64,000 nt of DNA from Cymbomonas tetramitiformis (GCA_001247695.2 LGRX02035288.1:62001-126000); one strand, 5' to 3'; positions 45,148-56,758 are shown, counted from the first letter of the stretch. The notes: generated by a model not told the origin, from the sequence alone. A program made the numbers and translations.

Positions 45148-45400
45148 CACCACCTAGGGTGGTGACCGGAGCTAGTAGTGAAACGAAGCAACAAACTCCC
45201 TACTTAACTTCAGGAGGAAACTGTAGCACGGCTGGGGGCCTGTACTCTTGGTCAGGGCGGTCCCAGCTCACAGCAAAGATCGTCAAATACAGCTGTTAAG
45301 TGCTAAAACCCTAAACACATCTCAAATTCAGAGAGCTCTTTCGCACATCTAGAAAGCTAATCACCAGCTAATCTCTAGGCAGGCACGGTGGAAGAAATCT

Positions 45401-45895
45401 TCAGCCACTAGAGGTCCCCGGAACTGGCCGGCCAGCCCGGAGCAGCGTGAGGGTGCGGTAGTTGCCGGCTTCCTGGGTCGGTGGTAAATCATGCGTAGAC
45501 GAAATTGAGGAATCCTCGATCACAGCCGCGGAGTCTCCAGAGCTCGGCGCCTCGTCCTCGGACGAGTACGGCGGTGGCGAGTAAGGTGGTGAAGAGGGAA
45601 GTGGTGGATCGGGATCCACGAGCTCCGGCGGCAGCGGGAGAAAACCGTGGGAGCGGAATCCCTGCCGTAGCGCCCGATACCGCGCCTGTCTACGCGGCGG
45701 AACAGCATCCGGCCTCGCACCATCCACCGCGTCGCCAAGATCGCCATGAAACAGCGCAGGCGGCGAAGTTCCTGCAGTTGGGACTGCCGATGCAGCCCAC
45801 GCAGCACCACCGACCGGTGGAGCCGCGCATGCGCGCGCATCGGCACCACCGACACCGGAAATGGTGTGCGGCACGGTGGTGTAGGAGGCTACCAC
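45401..45895 (-). pseudogene. Gag-like C-terminal half
   Basis: An open frame of 164 residues whose tail matches the Gag at 12160-12470: PPRRQARYRALRQGF, PLPPELVDPDPPLPSSPPYS, SSEDEA, SISST, LLRAGRPVPGTSSG. Followed after 250 bp by an LTR in the same orientation, so it is the 3' end of an element whose 5' part is gone. Confidence 0.65.
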
Positions 45896-45899
45896 TCCA

Positions 45900-46734
45900 G
45901 TTTCTTCTCTTCTTTACACTTTCGGGCTTAACTATTACTAGCTATTAAACGACCGCACGAGGTATGATTACGTTTGGTCAACTATCGGACTTCGGTTTCG
46001 TAAATCCTTCAAGCTATTACTACAAGACTTCGGTTTCGTAAATCTTTATAGTTATGCTTTTGCTTTCAAGTGCATGCTTTCAATACACAATATACAGCAG
46101 TTACGGCTTACAATTCTCAGTTCAGTTCTCATCTCCGAAACTGGTTACACTTAGAGTTCTTATGCATTCAGGAACTCTCTCCATAACTCAACTGTACTGA
46201 GTACTCCGTACAACAGGCTAGGCACCTCACATCAACATCATTCTGATCGGTCCTACTGTACTCCGTACTGAGTACTCTTGCGTTTTGTACTTAGCCGTTT
46301 TTCTTGCTCTTGTGCTTGCCTCCTAGCACAACTCCCCCCCCCTTAGGGAAGGTCACGTCCACGCTGACCACGTCGGACCAGTAAAGTTTTTATACAGATC
46401 TTCTACTGTTGCTCAGGATGATTATACAGGTCTCAGCCGCCTGTTGTCTGGGATGACATTACACTTCCCAAGACACACCGCAATAAGGAGATCAACCTCT
46501 TAAGCACAAGGGTCGGCCTCTCACCGGTCTGCCATCTGCACTACCAGGCTCCCCCAAGGCTCGAGATCTCACATCCATTACCACGCTCAAGGTTTCAAAC
46601 CTTCCAACACGGTACACTTACAGGTGATGACAATAGGTTTGCCAATTACCTGACAGTTCTCGGGATGCCGGCCCGGAGGAAAGGTTTTAAACCCCTACCG
46701 CCTCCTCGGATGCGCAGAGCTTTTATCCAGATCT
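45900..46734. other. Unannotated stretch before the minisatellite
   Basis: GACTTCGGTTTCGTAAATC occurs twice (about 45990 and 46027), and GTACTGAGTACTC twice (about 46195 and 46267). Possibly part of the leader of the downstream retroelement; no gene seen. Confidence 0.35.
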
Positions 46735-47330
46735 CCAACTGCCGCCTGGCTATGCCGAGGCTAGAGCCACCGCTCTGTTGGATGGATTATACAGGTTCTC
46801 ACCTGTCGCCTGGCTATGCCGAGGCTAGAGCCACTGCTCTGGTGGATGGATTATACAGGTTCTCACCTGTCGCCTGGCATGGCCAAGGCTAGAGCCACTG
46901 CTCTGGTGGATGGATTATACAGGTTCTCACCTGTCGCCTGGCTATGCCGAGGCTAGAGCCACTGCTCTGGTGGATGGATTATACAGGTTCTCACCTGTCG
47001 CCTGGCTATGCCGAGGCTAGAGCCACTGCTCTGGTGGATGGATTATACAGGTTCTCACCTGTCGCCTGGCTATGCCGAGGCTAGAGCCACTGCTCGGGTG
47101 GATGGATTATACAGGTTCTCACCTGTCGCCTGGCTATGCCGAGGCTAGAGCCACTGCTCTGGTGGATGGATTATACAGGTTCTCACCTGTCGCCTGGCTA
47201 TGACGAGGCTAGAGCCACTGCTCTGGTGGATGGATTATACAGGTTCTCACCTGTCGCCTGGCTATGCCGAGGCTAGAGCCACTGCTCTGGTGGATGGATT
47301 ATACAGGTTCTCACCTGTCGCCTGGCGCGC
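46735..47330 (+). repeat. 64-bp minisatellite, about 9 copies
   Basis: Unit AGGTTCTCACCTGTCGCCTG + GCTATGCCGAGGCTAGAGCC + ACTGCTCTGGTGGATGGATTATAC. GTTCTC recurs at 46795, 46859, 46923, 46987, 47051, 47115, 47179, 47243 and 47307, exactly 64 bp apart. Copies are almost identical. Not a multiple of 3, so non-coding. Confidence 0.95.
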
Positions 47331-47900
47331 TCGCGGTGGATGCCATCTGCCACTCGCGGCGCGCTCTCTCTTCCCCCAAAAGAAAAGCGGTCCGCTCCCG
47401 GACGCTTCACTCTCGGTGGCCCTAAGGGGAGGGCGCGGGTGAGCACCTCGGTGTGCTCACCTCGTGGCGACACGCATGCAAGGGTGGGCCTCCTTGCAGG
47501 CGCGTGGCGATGCGTCCCGTCGAGACGGGTGCACTCGCCCGGAGCTTGGGGCTCGCCGGCCTCATCAGCACCCCGAGTGTGGGTGCCGCGCTCCGCGCTC
47601 GGCGGCGGGGCATGCGTGCGCGGTGTGCTGCTCCCAGGCACGCGCATCAACCTCTGCAAGGAGGCCCGATGCGCCTGGACGCGGTGCACACGCTGCGCGC
47701 TACCCCCAGGCACCATGCGTCTGGTGTGCCTGGCGGGGCAGCGGCGCGTCACGCAGCCCGAGACAGCACAGCGAGAGCTGCTGCCTCATGGCGGTGCGCC
47801 TGGCGCGCTCGCGGTGGCTGCCATCTGCCACTCGCGGCGCGCTCTCTCCCCCCCAAAAGAAAAGCGGTCCGCTCCCGGACGCTTCACTCTCGGTGGCCCT
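47318..47900 (+). repeat. Direct repeat of about 105 bp, two copies
   Basis: 47318-47423 and 47796-47900 are nearly identical (GCGCTCGCGGTGG, CATCTGCCACTCGCGGCGCG, AAAGCGGTCCGCTCCCGGAC, CTCTCGGTGGCCCTA). The first copy follows the minisatellite directly. They could be remains of the leader of the downstream retroelement. Confidence 0.7.
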
Positions 47901-48232
47901 ACAGCAAACTCTGTCGAGCCACGGCCTCTCCTCCCGTTGCTGGGGGGGGGGATACTACACCGCCAAGCACGACAGACGCAGAATGGGAAACAACCCCAAA
48001 GTTCAGCATCACAGACGGGGCAAACAGGACCACCAAACCAAAATTTTTCAAATTACCACACACCACCACGGTCACCCCGCGAACTCCACCCCGGCCACTC
48101 ACAATCGCAAGGGGACAGCCGCTCGGGAAGTCGCATCCGACAGCAGCACGCCTGGTCAAGCAACACAAGCAACGACCCGTGAGTGCCCAATCGGCCCCAG
48201 CCCAGCAACAACCACCCGACTCGCCTGCCACA

Positions 48233-48760
48233 ATGCCGCAACCACCCCAACCGACCCCGCGGGCAGATGGAACAACAACTCGGAACTCGCCATCGCGCGA
48301 CGCACGGAGGTCAGGCGCGACCTCCCTGCCACGCCGCGAAGAAGCCCACGCGCTGACACTCACAACCGTAGCCGAAACCACAGCCCCGTCACCAGCACCA
48401 CGCGCCGTCGACAACATCGTCACTGCAGGGCTGGTTACAGTCGCAACCATGTGGGCCAAAGGATTCAGCGCGGAAAGCATAGCGTGGGCCAGCGCGTACA
48501 CTCTGGTCTCCGTCACGCCCTGCCGCCTGTGGGCCCCCGGCTCATGGGACCTGGAACACGCCACCGCCATCGCAATCGCCGCGACCGCAGGGGCAGCCGC
48601 AATGGCGACTCACGGAGTGGCATCATGGGCCGTTGGGGTACTGGTGACCCAGTGGATCAGGTCAACAACGGTGCACCACACAGCAGTTGGGATCTTGTTC
48701 CTAGAGGCGACGTGGCGAGCAGTGCGGAGGTTCTCCCTGAACCTCCCCCTGCTGTTATGA
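48233..48760 (+). CDS. Membrane-segment ORF upstream of pol
   Basis: The frame is open from far upstream (about 47453), but coding-like content starts near ATG 48233: a Pro/Thr/Arg-rich head, then hydrophobic stretches around IVTAGLVTVATMWAKGF, ATAIAIAATAGAAAMATHG and WAVGVLVTQW, up to a TGA at 48758-48760. The next frame starts one codon later in the same phase, so the two make one continuous frame interrupted by a single TGA. In gypsy-like elements gag would sit here, but no capsid or zinc knuckle is visible; predicted membrane segments are more like an envelope or leader. Function unknown. Confidence 0.45.
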   Translation: MPQPPQPTPRADGTTTRNSPSRDARRSGATSLPRREEAHALTLTTVAETTAPSPAPRAVDNIVTAGLVTVATMWAKGFSAESIAWASAYTLVSVTPCRLWAPGSWDLEHATAIAIAATAGAAAMATHGVASWAVGVLVTQWIRSTTVHHTAVGILFLEATWRAVRRFSLNLPLLL

Positions 48761-48763
48761 CTC

Positions 48764-51530
48764 GTGGAGCGGTCCCTTAGCGCCCGGATGAGGTGGGCAC
48801 TCATCCAGGCCTGGAGCACAGTGCCCAAGTCCGCTGGAAGGCGCAACCGGCGGGCTCAGCAGAAGGCCAAAGCGGTACTGCAGCTCCTTGCCCGCACATG
48901 GGCGCAGCGAGTGTGCGTGCAGCTTGGCTGCGCATTAGCAGCGTGGACCATCCTCACAACGGTCCAGGCAAACAGCGTGGGACACCTGCTCGTAGAGGTG
49001 TCCAGGCTCATAACGACAGAAACATGGAAGAGCACGCCCAGCTGGTGCGTGGCGGCGGCAGCAACAGCTGGGGCGGTATACTCGTGGACACATTTCCGCT
49101 TGGTCAACACCAATGCCATAATGCGGTTCATAGTCCTCAACCCGAAGTGCAACGAGCCCCCCAGCCGCTTCAAGCGCGCCAACAAGCGGAATAGGCAGCA
49201 GGGCCGTGGGGCGCCATCCTCCCATGATCTACAGCGCAGAGCCAGCCTCAGAAGGGCAAAAGGCCGACGCCACGCCCGCAGGGGCCGCAAGCGGCGCAGG
49301 AGGCCACGGCGGCACCACCAGGCGCGAGCTTTCGCCACGCAGGCCGGTGAGGTGGACAGCGCCATACCACTCGGCCGAGAGGACGACGTCGAGGCGCTGC
49401 ACGCCCGCGACGAGGAACTGGACGTAATCATGGGGCCTCAAGCGGGCTTCAACGGCGAGGGTGCGTGGACCGACGAAGAGTGGCAAGACCTACGAAACCT
49501 CTTGCGCCGCGAGAAGGGCTTCCTGGCCACCTCAGCCACCGACCTGCCTGGATACACGGGGGAGATCGGCAAATTCGACATCCCCTTCAAGGACGAGTCC
49601 GCCTCACACTACCAGAAACCCAGGCGTTTCTCACCAGCTGAGCGAAGCCTGATCGATGAACACTTCAACAAGCTGCTGGCGGACGGCATCATCGAAAAAG
49701 CCCCGAAGTACTGCGAAAACACCTGCAACGTCGTCGTGGCCATGAAGAAAGGCCTTGGCTGGCTCCTGGACGGACAAGCGTGTGGCACTGGACCTACGAG
49801 GCGTCAACGAGCTATCGCTCAGAGACCGCACGCCTCCGCGGCTACCCGAAGACCTCTTTCACGACATTGGCCGCGACCAATACATGACCAAGCTGGACCT
49901 GCGCAGCGGATTTCACCAGATCGTCCTGACCGACGATGCGTCGCTGAAAACATGCTTCTGGTGGGCTCGAGATGGCGCCGCTCCCGAGCAATACGTCTAC
50001 AAGCGCATGCCCTTTGGCAGCGCGAACAGCACCGCAATGTTTGGACGAGTGATCGAGCACGAGCTGCGCGGACTCAGCTGTGCCAAGGTATACTGCGACG
50101 ACATCTTGGTGACCTCGCCCACCGCCCGCCAACACCTGGCCGACCTGGAGGCAGTCATGCAGCGCCTAAGCAAGGTAGGACTGCGCGGCCACCCGGGCAA
50201 GTCAGTCTTCGCCGCCGGCGGATGTGAGTTTCTGGGTTTCCTTCTGCGACCCGGAAAGCTATCACCACACCAGGCGAAGGTAGCCGCCCTGCTCGAACTA
50301 CCTACGCCCAAGGATGTGAGAGGCGTTCGGGCCATATTGGGATTCATGAACTTCTATCGCATTATGGCCGCGCGCATCGGCAAAGATGACTACTCGTCGC
50401 TGGCATGGCCTCTGAACTGCCTGCTGCGAAAAGGCAACGAGAACGTCAAGGATCTGTGGGGCAAGGAGCACGACGACGCGCTGGCCCAGCTCAAGAAGCG
50501 GCTCACTGAACCGGGCGTGGTCATACACGCCTACGACCCGAGCCGGCCACTGTATCTTATGACCGACTGGTCGGGGGTCGGCATTTCTGCCATATTGGGG
50601 CAAAAGGACGATGAGGATCGTGACGTCATCATCGCAGCCACCAGCCGCACACTCCCCCGGTCAGAAGTGCGCTACAGCAGCTTCTATGGGGAAGCCCTCG
50701 CGGCCGTGTACGGCGTGAGATCCTTTCGGCATTACCTCCACGGCGTCAAATTCACCTTGATCACCGACCACAAACCGCTGACATGGCTACGATCCTCGCA
50801 AACCCTAACCGGCATGCACCTGCGATGGCAGGTCTCCCTGCAGGAGTTCGAGTACGACATCGTGCATCGGGCTGGAACCAGCCACACCAACGCCGACGTG
50901 CTGTCCCGATATCCAAGAGAGTCGTCACTGGACCCCACCGGAGCCAGCCTAGACCCCACTGAGGAGGAGGCTGCACTGCCCACGGCGGGGGCCTTCGCCT
51001 GCCTCTGCGCACGACACCCTCGCGCCCTTGAGGAAGGCATGCAGAACGTCGCCCCCATAGCCTCCTGGCAATACGAGAACCATGTGGGCAGGCTGTCAGG
51101 CGACCCTTGCACGAGCCACGACTTGGTCAGCCACCACCTGGGGGAGCATTGGTCCATGCACGTAGACACTGATGACCACGACGCCCACGACGACGACGCA
51201 CTGACACTTTGGGAAGAGGCATGCAGTTGGGTGGCAGCCTACCTGGACAGCAGAAAACACGTTCCCGTCACTAGGGTGCTGAGCGGCGAGTGCGTGGACG
51301 GGCGAGCAACCAGTCTGGACACACGCCCGCTGCCCCAGCGAACCGTGTCCCACCTACACACCAAAGGGGCCGTGGTCATCGAGCTCTGCGCAGGCCTGTG
51401 TTCGGGTTTGGAGGCGTGGCTCATCGCAGGCGGCAACGTCACCAAGTACGTTTACTGCGAGAACAACGCGAAGAGCCGGCAGGTTGCTGAACGCCGGCTG
51501 GTGCAGCTGCGCAACCGATTCCCGGGTCGG
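48764..51530 (+). CDS. Ty3/gypsy-type RT-RNase H polyprotein with methyltransferase-like tail
   Basis: The 5' third has two hydrophobic segments (LGCALAAWTILTTVQA, CVAAAATAGAVYSW) and an Arg-rich patch. Reverse transcriptase follows from about 49580: DGIIEKAPKYCENTCNVVVA, one frameshift at about 49750, RVALDLRGVNELS, LDLRSGFHQI, the catalytic box KVYCDDIL, GFLLRPGKLSPHQAK, and the FMNFYR segment. RNase H: LMTDWSGVGISAILGQ, FYGEALAAVYG, TDHKPLTWLRSS, ending NADVLSRYPRES. No integrase HHCC or DDE is seen after it. Instead about 150 residues later comes VIELCAGLCSGLEAWLIAGG plus VYCENN, like motif I and II of DNA cytosine-5 methyltransferases. The frame is cut at about 51530, where unrelated minus-strand coding begins; later motifs (PC, ENV, QRR) are therefore missing. 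No LTRs recognised. Confidence 0.8.
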
Positions 51531-54457
51531 AGTGGTCCGGATTTTTGCGCTGCACGAGCGAGGCGTACCCCGAGGCCCCGGCCAGGTACGCCGTGTCGCA
51601 TTTCTGATTGTACACGTCCCAGCGGCACCCGTTGAACATCACCAAGCTCTCCTCGGAGCGATCGTCGCCCATAGACAAATCGTACGGAATCTCCGGCATG
51701 TCGCGCAGATTCACCAGAAAACGCAAATCCAGGTAGTTGGTGCCGTTGATCATCTCGGAGAAATGCAGACGCATCTTGAGGTCGTAACTCCCTGGCGCGT
51801 CAAACACGCAGTACGCGTCATCTGTGAAGTTCACGAAGCGTCCGATGCTCGGGTCGGGGTAGGCGTACGACACGCGATCCTTGAAGGCCGACGTGGCCGG
51901 CGTCGATGCGTGCAGCAGCTCCACCCTGTCGACGAAAGGAGGCGGGTCCTCCATGTCGGCCGGGCGGAGGCACGTCACCTTGCCGGTGCGGGCCGCGTCG
52001 ATGGCCACCGTGTTGCTTAGAGATACCGTCATCTCCTGCAGCGGCGGTGGCATCGGTGAAGGCGGCGGCAGGGGCGGCGGTGGTGGAGGCGGGGATCGAC
52101 GTCGCACGGTCACCTCGCAGATGCCCCCCTTTGTTTGGTCCATGTTCTCGCAGCCTTGCGCGATTATGGAGTTCGAGAAGGAGTCCTTGGTCGCGTGCAG
52201 GCCTCGTTGTCTGTCGCCGATCGTGCAGTAGACGGAATCCGGGGACCCTTGCTGCAGGACGTAGTAGCTCATGTCCCAGTGATCGTCCGCGTTGATCCAC
52301 CAAAACTCTGGACGCATCGCCGTGACGTTGTGGTACAGTACCATGCGGCGTTGCCGTAGTAGAGCGCGTGCGCGGGGTTTTCGTTTTCGTAAAGGTAAGC
52401 GATATCGGTGGTGCCGCCGTACCACAGACCGCTTCCGTTGATGGCGTGGGACGCGAGCTGTTGGTTCACGCGATCCCGCTCGTCCTGTGTACCAAAGGAG
52501 GCCAGACGAGCGTCGCCCGCCGCGGTCATCTGACTGCACAGCTGGTTCGCCTCGTAAAAGCTCACATCGTCGTGCCGCATGATGCGGTAGCATTTGGCAC
52601 TTTTTTCGGGCCCGACCTCGTCCAGGCGGAACCAGTCGGCGTCTGGACATTCGTCGAAGTAACCGGGCGACAGCGGTAAAGGCGGTGACGGAGGCATGGG
52701 CGACTCGGGCGGGGGGGAGCTGGGCGAAGGGGGGGACGGATGCGGCGGCGGTGGCGACGGCGGCGGTGGGGGGCGTCCGCAGACCACGTCCTGCGAGAAG
52801 GTGTACTGGGTCGTGGTGTCGGAAGCTATGGTGAGCCACCCCTGAATGGTGCTCGTGCCGTACGGAAGCTGCAGCACCAGAGCAGATGTCGCGGACACGC
52901 TGTCGATCATGTAGCTGGACATGATCACGTCGTTGGTGGCGGTGTTGATGACGGTGTAGTTGATGCTGGACGTGCCGTTGGGAAGGGGCACGGTCACCAC
53001 ATCGTGCCCATCCGCGTTCGTATCGGCCGAGGTCATGGTCACCACGGACTGGCCGCTGACGTTGAGGACGGGCAGGGGAGGCGGCATGGGACTGGGCGGA
53101 GGTGGCGCGGGCGGGGGCGGGCTCGGCGGCAGGGGCGGGCTCGGCGGCGGCGGGTGCGGGGGCGGCGACGACGGCGGAGGGGCGGCTGGGCGCGGTGATC
53201 GTGATGATCGTGGATCGATATTGCTGCGACCCGTACCCCGACCCCTGTCCGACGATCACCGAAGTCCAGTTGGTGGAAACAGTGACGATTGTATCCACTC
53301 TGTACTCCTGCATCGCCGGCCAGGGTTCGCCGTTGATCGGGCAGATGGACCAGGCCGGCGTGCTCGTGGCGTCCGCGCACGTCGTGTTAAGCTGGGCGCT
53401 GTGCGTCGGTTGGGAGGTGGCGTTGCAGTACGTGTTCGTGTGCAACTTGCGCGATTGCGCGTCCTCGTGCTCGGAGAGCTGCGTCTGCGACGTCAAGTTG
53501 TACAGGATTTGTCCGTACACCGCGCCCTGCGGCACAGGCATCATAGCGCACTGATACCCGTACACCGTCGCCGCGTGCCCCGTTTGCGTCAGATCGATCA
53601 CGGGCGGCGGGGGGGCTCGGAGGCGGCAAGGGGCTGGGCGGAGGCGGCGAGGGCGAGGGAGGGGAATGCGGGCACGGCGGGTGCGGGGGTGGGGGCGACG
53701 GGTTTGGCGGTGGCGGGCTGGCATCGACGATGTGAAAAAAGAACTCCGAAGTGACGTGGTCCGTGACGCCGGTCACGTTGTGCATCTGGGTGCTCGTGAT
53801 GCTCGTGCGGTATACTCCGCGGGTGTCGAAGAGGCAAGCCGATCTGGCCGCGTCCTCCGTCTGGTCGTCCAGTCTGAACTGGGTGTAGGTGGACATCGCC
53901 CCTTGCGGTACCTCATCGTGCTGTACCGTGACCACCGTAGTGTTGGACGGGTAATCGCTCGCGTAGAATGTGACGCACATCCATTCACCGTCCGCAGAGG
54001 ATTTTTGATAGGTCACGTTGGTCACGGCGCCGGTGCTCGTGTAGGTCACGGACGGGGGTGGCGCAGGCGAGGGAGGCGGAGGCCGAGGCGAGGGAGGCGG
54101 AGGCGCAGGCGGGGGCGGCAACGGGGGAGGCAATGGAGGAGGTCTTGGTGGAGGGGGTGACGGAGGGGGCGGCGAGAAAGGCGGCGGAGGTAAAGGACTC
54201 GGCGGGTTGGGGCATTTTGGCGGTAAATTGGGAGGCGGAGGCGGGGGACTGGGCGAAGGCGGAGGCGGGCTTTCAAGAGGGAGCGATGAAAACAAGGAAG
54301 GCACGGGAGGCGGCGGATATGTGAGGGTGACCAAAGTAGGAATGGAGGCACCGCTCGCTTCCTCTTCGCCCAAATACGTCATGAGAGAAGCTAATCCCGC
54401 GGAAAACCCTAAGGACACCGCGGCTATCGCAACAATTATTAGGTACGGGGTCATCAT
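51531..54457 (-). CDS. Pro-rich surface protein with C-type lectin domain (frameshifted)
   Basis: Starts at ATG 54457 with a hydrophobic anchor (YLIIVAIAAVSLGFSAGLAS), then alternates PPPSPPP linkers with compact domains rich in N-glycosylation sites: domain 1 about 54060-53720; domain 2 about 53600-53200; domain 3 about 53060-52800 (VVTMTSADTNADGHDVVTVP); a C-type lectin domain about 52650-52110 (CYRIMRHDDVSFYEANQLC ... LWYGGT ... CENMDQTKGGICE); domain 4 about 52030-51540. It is read in successive frames, with shifts at a G7 run (53609-53615), near 53190 and near 52345. The 3' end is cut at the junction with the retroelement. About 970 residues, probably a type II membrane or virion surface protein for attachment. 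A TATA box lies 63-70 nt before the ATG. Algal pherophorin-like proteins are the alternative. Confidence 0.7.
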
Positions 54458-54519
54458 GCGTGGTTACGATGTTCGTTGACACACGTGTGTCAGCAGGTTA
54501 AAAAAGTTACACTAATGTA

Positions 54520-54527
54520 TTTATATA
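54520..54527 (-). promoter_or_regulatory. TATA box
   Basis: TATATAAA on the minus strand, 63 nt before the ATG at 54457, in the short gap between two minus-strand genes. Confidence 0.6.
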
Positions 54528-54539
54528 CCACTGTACAGT

Positions 54540-56576
54540 CTACGGCACCAGCAGGAGATGCACCACCACATTTTTGATCTCACAGCGTGCGGTCACTAAG
54601 GCGTCCAATGCTACGTTGGTGAGCAACAATCCGTCCTCGTCCGACACGATCCGGCCCTGGCCGATGTTACCGAAGACATCGTAACCCGCGCCGTCCGCGG
54701 ACCGGTCGTGCTGGCCGTCATCCACCGATACGCACAGCCCGGGTATGCATCGCTCATCCTTTTGATCCCGCACGATCCTCACCTCGGGCGCTCCGCACGA
54801 GCGACGATACCATCGCAAACTGCAGGCGTGCATGCGCACGGTGCCACGTCTTCCGCGCGAATCATGTATCTCATCGGTGAGGTGCTCTCGCGCCGGGTAC
54901 ACGCAAACTCGCGAATAGACCCACACGCTGTCCGCGGCCGACTCCAGATTGGCATGGGCAGCCTTGTACTTGCGCAGTCGCTCGCCCGGCACCGTCTCCA
55001 CCATGCCCGAGCGCAAGCATTGGAAATCTGAATTTCGTTCCGCTTCATCGGCCGCGTGCAAATGGCCCGGCTCCGGCGGCTGCGTGCAAACGCTGGGCCA
55101 GCGCATCGCGCAGATCCGTACCGCGTGATACAAGGACTCGTGCAGATTGAGGTACGCGTGCGGAGGAAACTGCTCGAAATCGGCAGCGGTCGGTCGCAGG
55201 GCGGGCTTCGTGCAAGCCACGTCGTTCATGGCCAGCTGCCACAACACCCCCCCCGTCACCACGGACGGCTTTGCGTATTCCGATGCCGTTGGTGTGCGCG
55301 TACCAGCGACAGCGTCGTTGTATCGTTCCCGCTAGACCGCCGTTAACGACGTGCACGGGAATGTTGAACACATTTTCGCAGATCGCGACGGCCATGTCTA
55401 AGCGGCAGTGCTCGAGCAGCTCGTACGCGCGGATCTGAGTTTCCGGGTCGGAAGCATCGCCGGGACGCGACCGGTGCTCGTGCGCGGCGGTTTTCGCGTG
55501 ATGCTTGATCGCGGGTCACCTTCCGCGGCATACTCCGCATGCGCCACGCTGTTCTGCGGCCACAGCTTCGCGTCGCAGAGTCGATTGTAGGTGTGCGCGC
55601 ACGAGGCTCGCGCGGTGGTCATTTCGGCACCGACCGGCGTCAAGAGAACCTGCAGTTTGGGCGAATCGTGCGTCGCGACGTACCAGACCATGCGGTTGTT
55701 CCTGCACGAACGCACGTCGCGCACGACGCTCATCTGTTTCTGGCTGTAAGTGGTGATCATCTCAGAGTTGCTTTCGCAATCGAGCGCGTACCAAGGACGG
55801 GTAGCGACCTTGCGCCCGACGATCGAGCTGAGCGACACCGCATCGCTAAATGTTTGCACGCGGTCGACGTGCATGGTGACCAGCACGGGTTGACACGCGC
55901 GGCGCCTGCCTTCGTCCAGGTCGACGCGCGTATGACCGTGATACACCGCAGTCAGACGGGTGGCCGCGTCCAGCAGTCTGACGGCGCGCAGCATCCGCGT
56001 GACGGACTTGCCCGCGCCGTGAATAGGGTGGTTCGTTTCGTGGCATGTCGTTGCCGAGAAACCCTTAAACTGTCGTTTGAGCATATTACGGTACTGCCCG
56101 TACAGAACCGACGGATTCAGCACATCCGTGGCGGTCGTTTTGATGCATGGCGCTCTGTTGACGTGACGATCGCAACGGGTATCCGGACAATCGTCGCTGC
56201 TCTGCAGACGCAGAAACGTGCCGCACGTGGACGGTAGCAGACAATCCCCAATAAGCTTCGCAACGCCCGAAGCGCTCCGCTCGTCGCGTCCCTCTGCCTC
56301 CTTGCACGCAACCCCTTTTAAAACGGTGTCCAGATACCATAAGCAGCCCGACTTATCGTTTCCCCTGACGATGCAACGCGGCGACTTGCTGGCGGTTTGG
56401 ATACGCAGAACTCGTCTGACGTGCTCGGCGATTAGATCGCTCACGATGGAAGCTGCGAAGCTGGCTTTCCGCGACGCGGACACGAAATCGTGAATCCAAA
56501 ATTGCCGAACGCGGTCGAAACGGACGTGCACTTGGATGCACTGAGCCGTCGCATACCCCCGCGTCGGAAAATGCAT
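54540..56576 (-). CDS. Unknown protein of the virus-like cluster, about 680 residues (two frameshifts)
   Basis: ATG 56576 opens 350 clean residues (start MHFPTRGYATAQCIQVHVRF; later FSATTCHETNHPIHGAGKSV and VLVTMHVDRVQTFSDAVSLS). Near 55520 the reading passes to the next frame (ETQIRAYELLEHCRLDMAVA, VFNIPVHVVNGG), and at the C8 run 55247-55254 it returns to the first frame (LWQLAMNDVACTKPALRP, FPPHAYLNLHESLYHAVRIC) and ends at 54540 with VALDALVTARCEIKNVVVHL. All three parts have consistent codon use and hydrophobicity, so I treat them as one gene. No domain recognised; no signal peptide or membrane helix. The length would suit a structural or packaging protein of a large virus, which is only a guess. 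Confidence 0.55.
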
Positions 56577-56758
56577 AATGGATGATCATGGACGATTTTG
56601 GACACGAAGTGGGAACTGACGCGATCGAGATGTCATCAGACCTGAGACAATCGTCTCTTCGCCGGATCCGAGGTGCCACCGCTCCGAGGTGCACATGCGA
56701 CGGTTAAACTGCGAACGGAAGGTCAAAGGCAAAGGGAAAGGCAAAGGGTTAGCGGCAG

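Noticed and set aside
46735..47330. CRISPR array
   Set aside because: Units are contiguous 64-bp tandem copies without unique spacers, in a eukaryotic context.
51484..54300. Several Arg/Gly-rich plus-strand frames over the lectin gene
   Set aside because: GC-rich shadow frames opposite Pro-rich coding; the minus strand has domains, an anchor and a TATA box.
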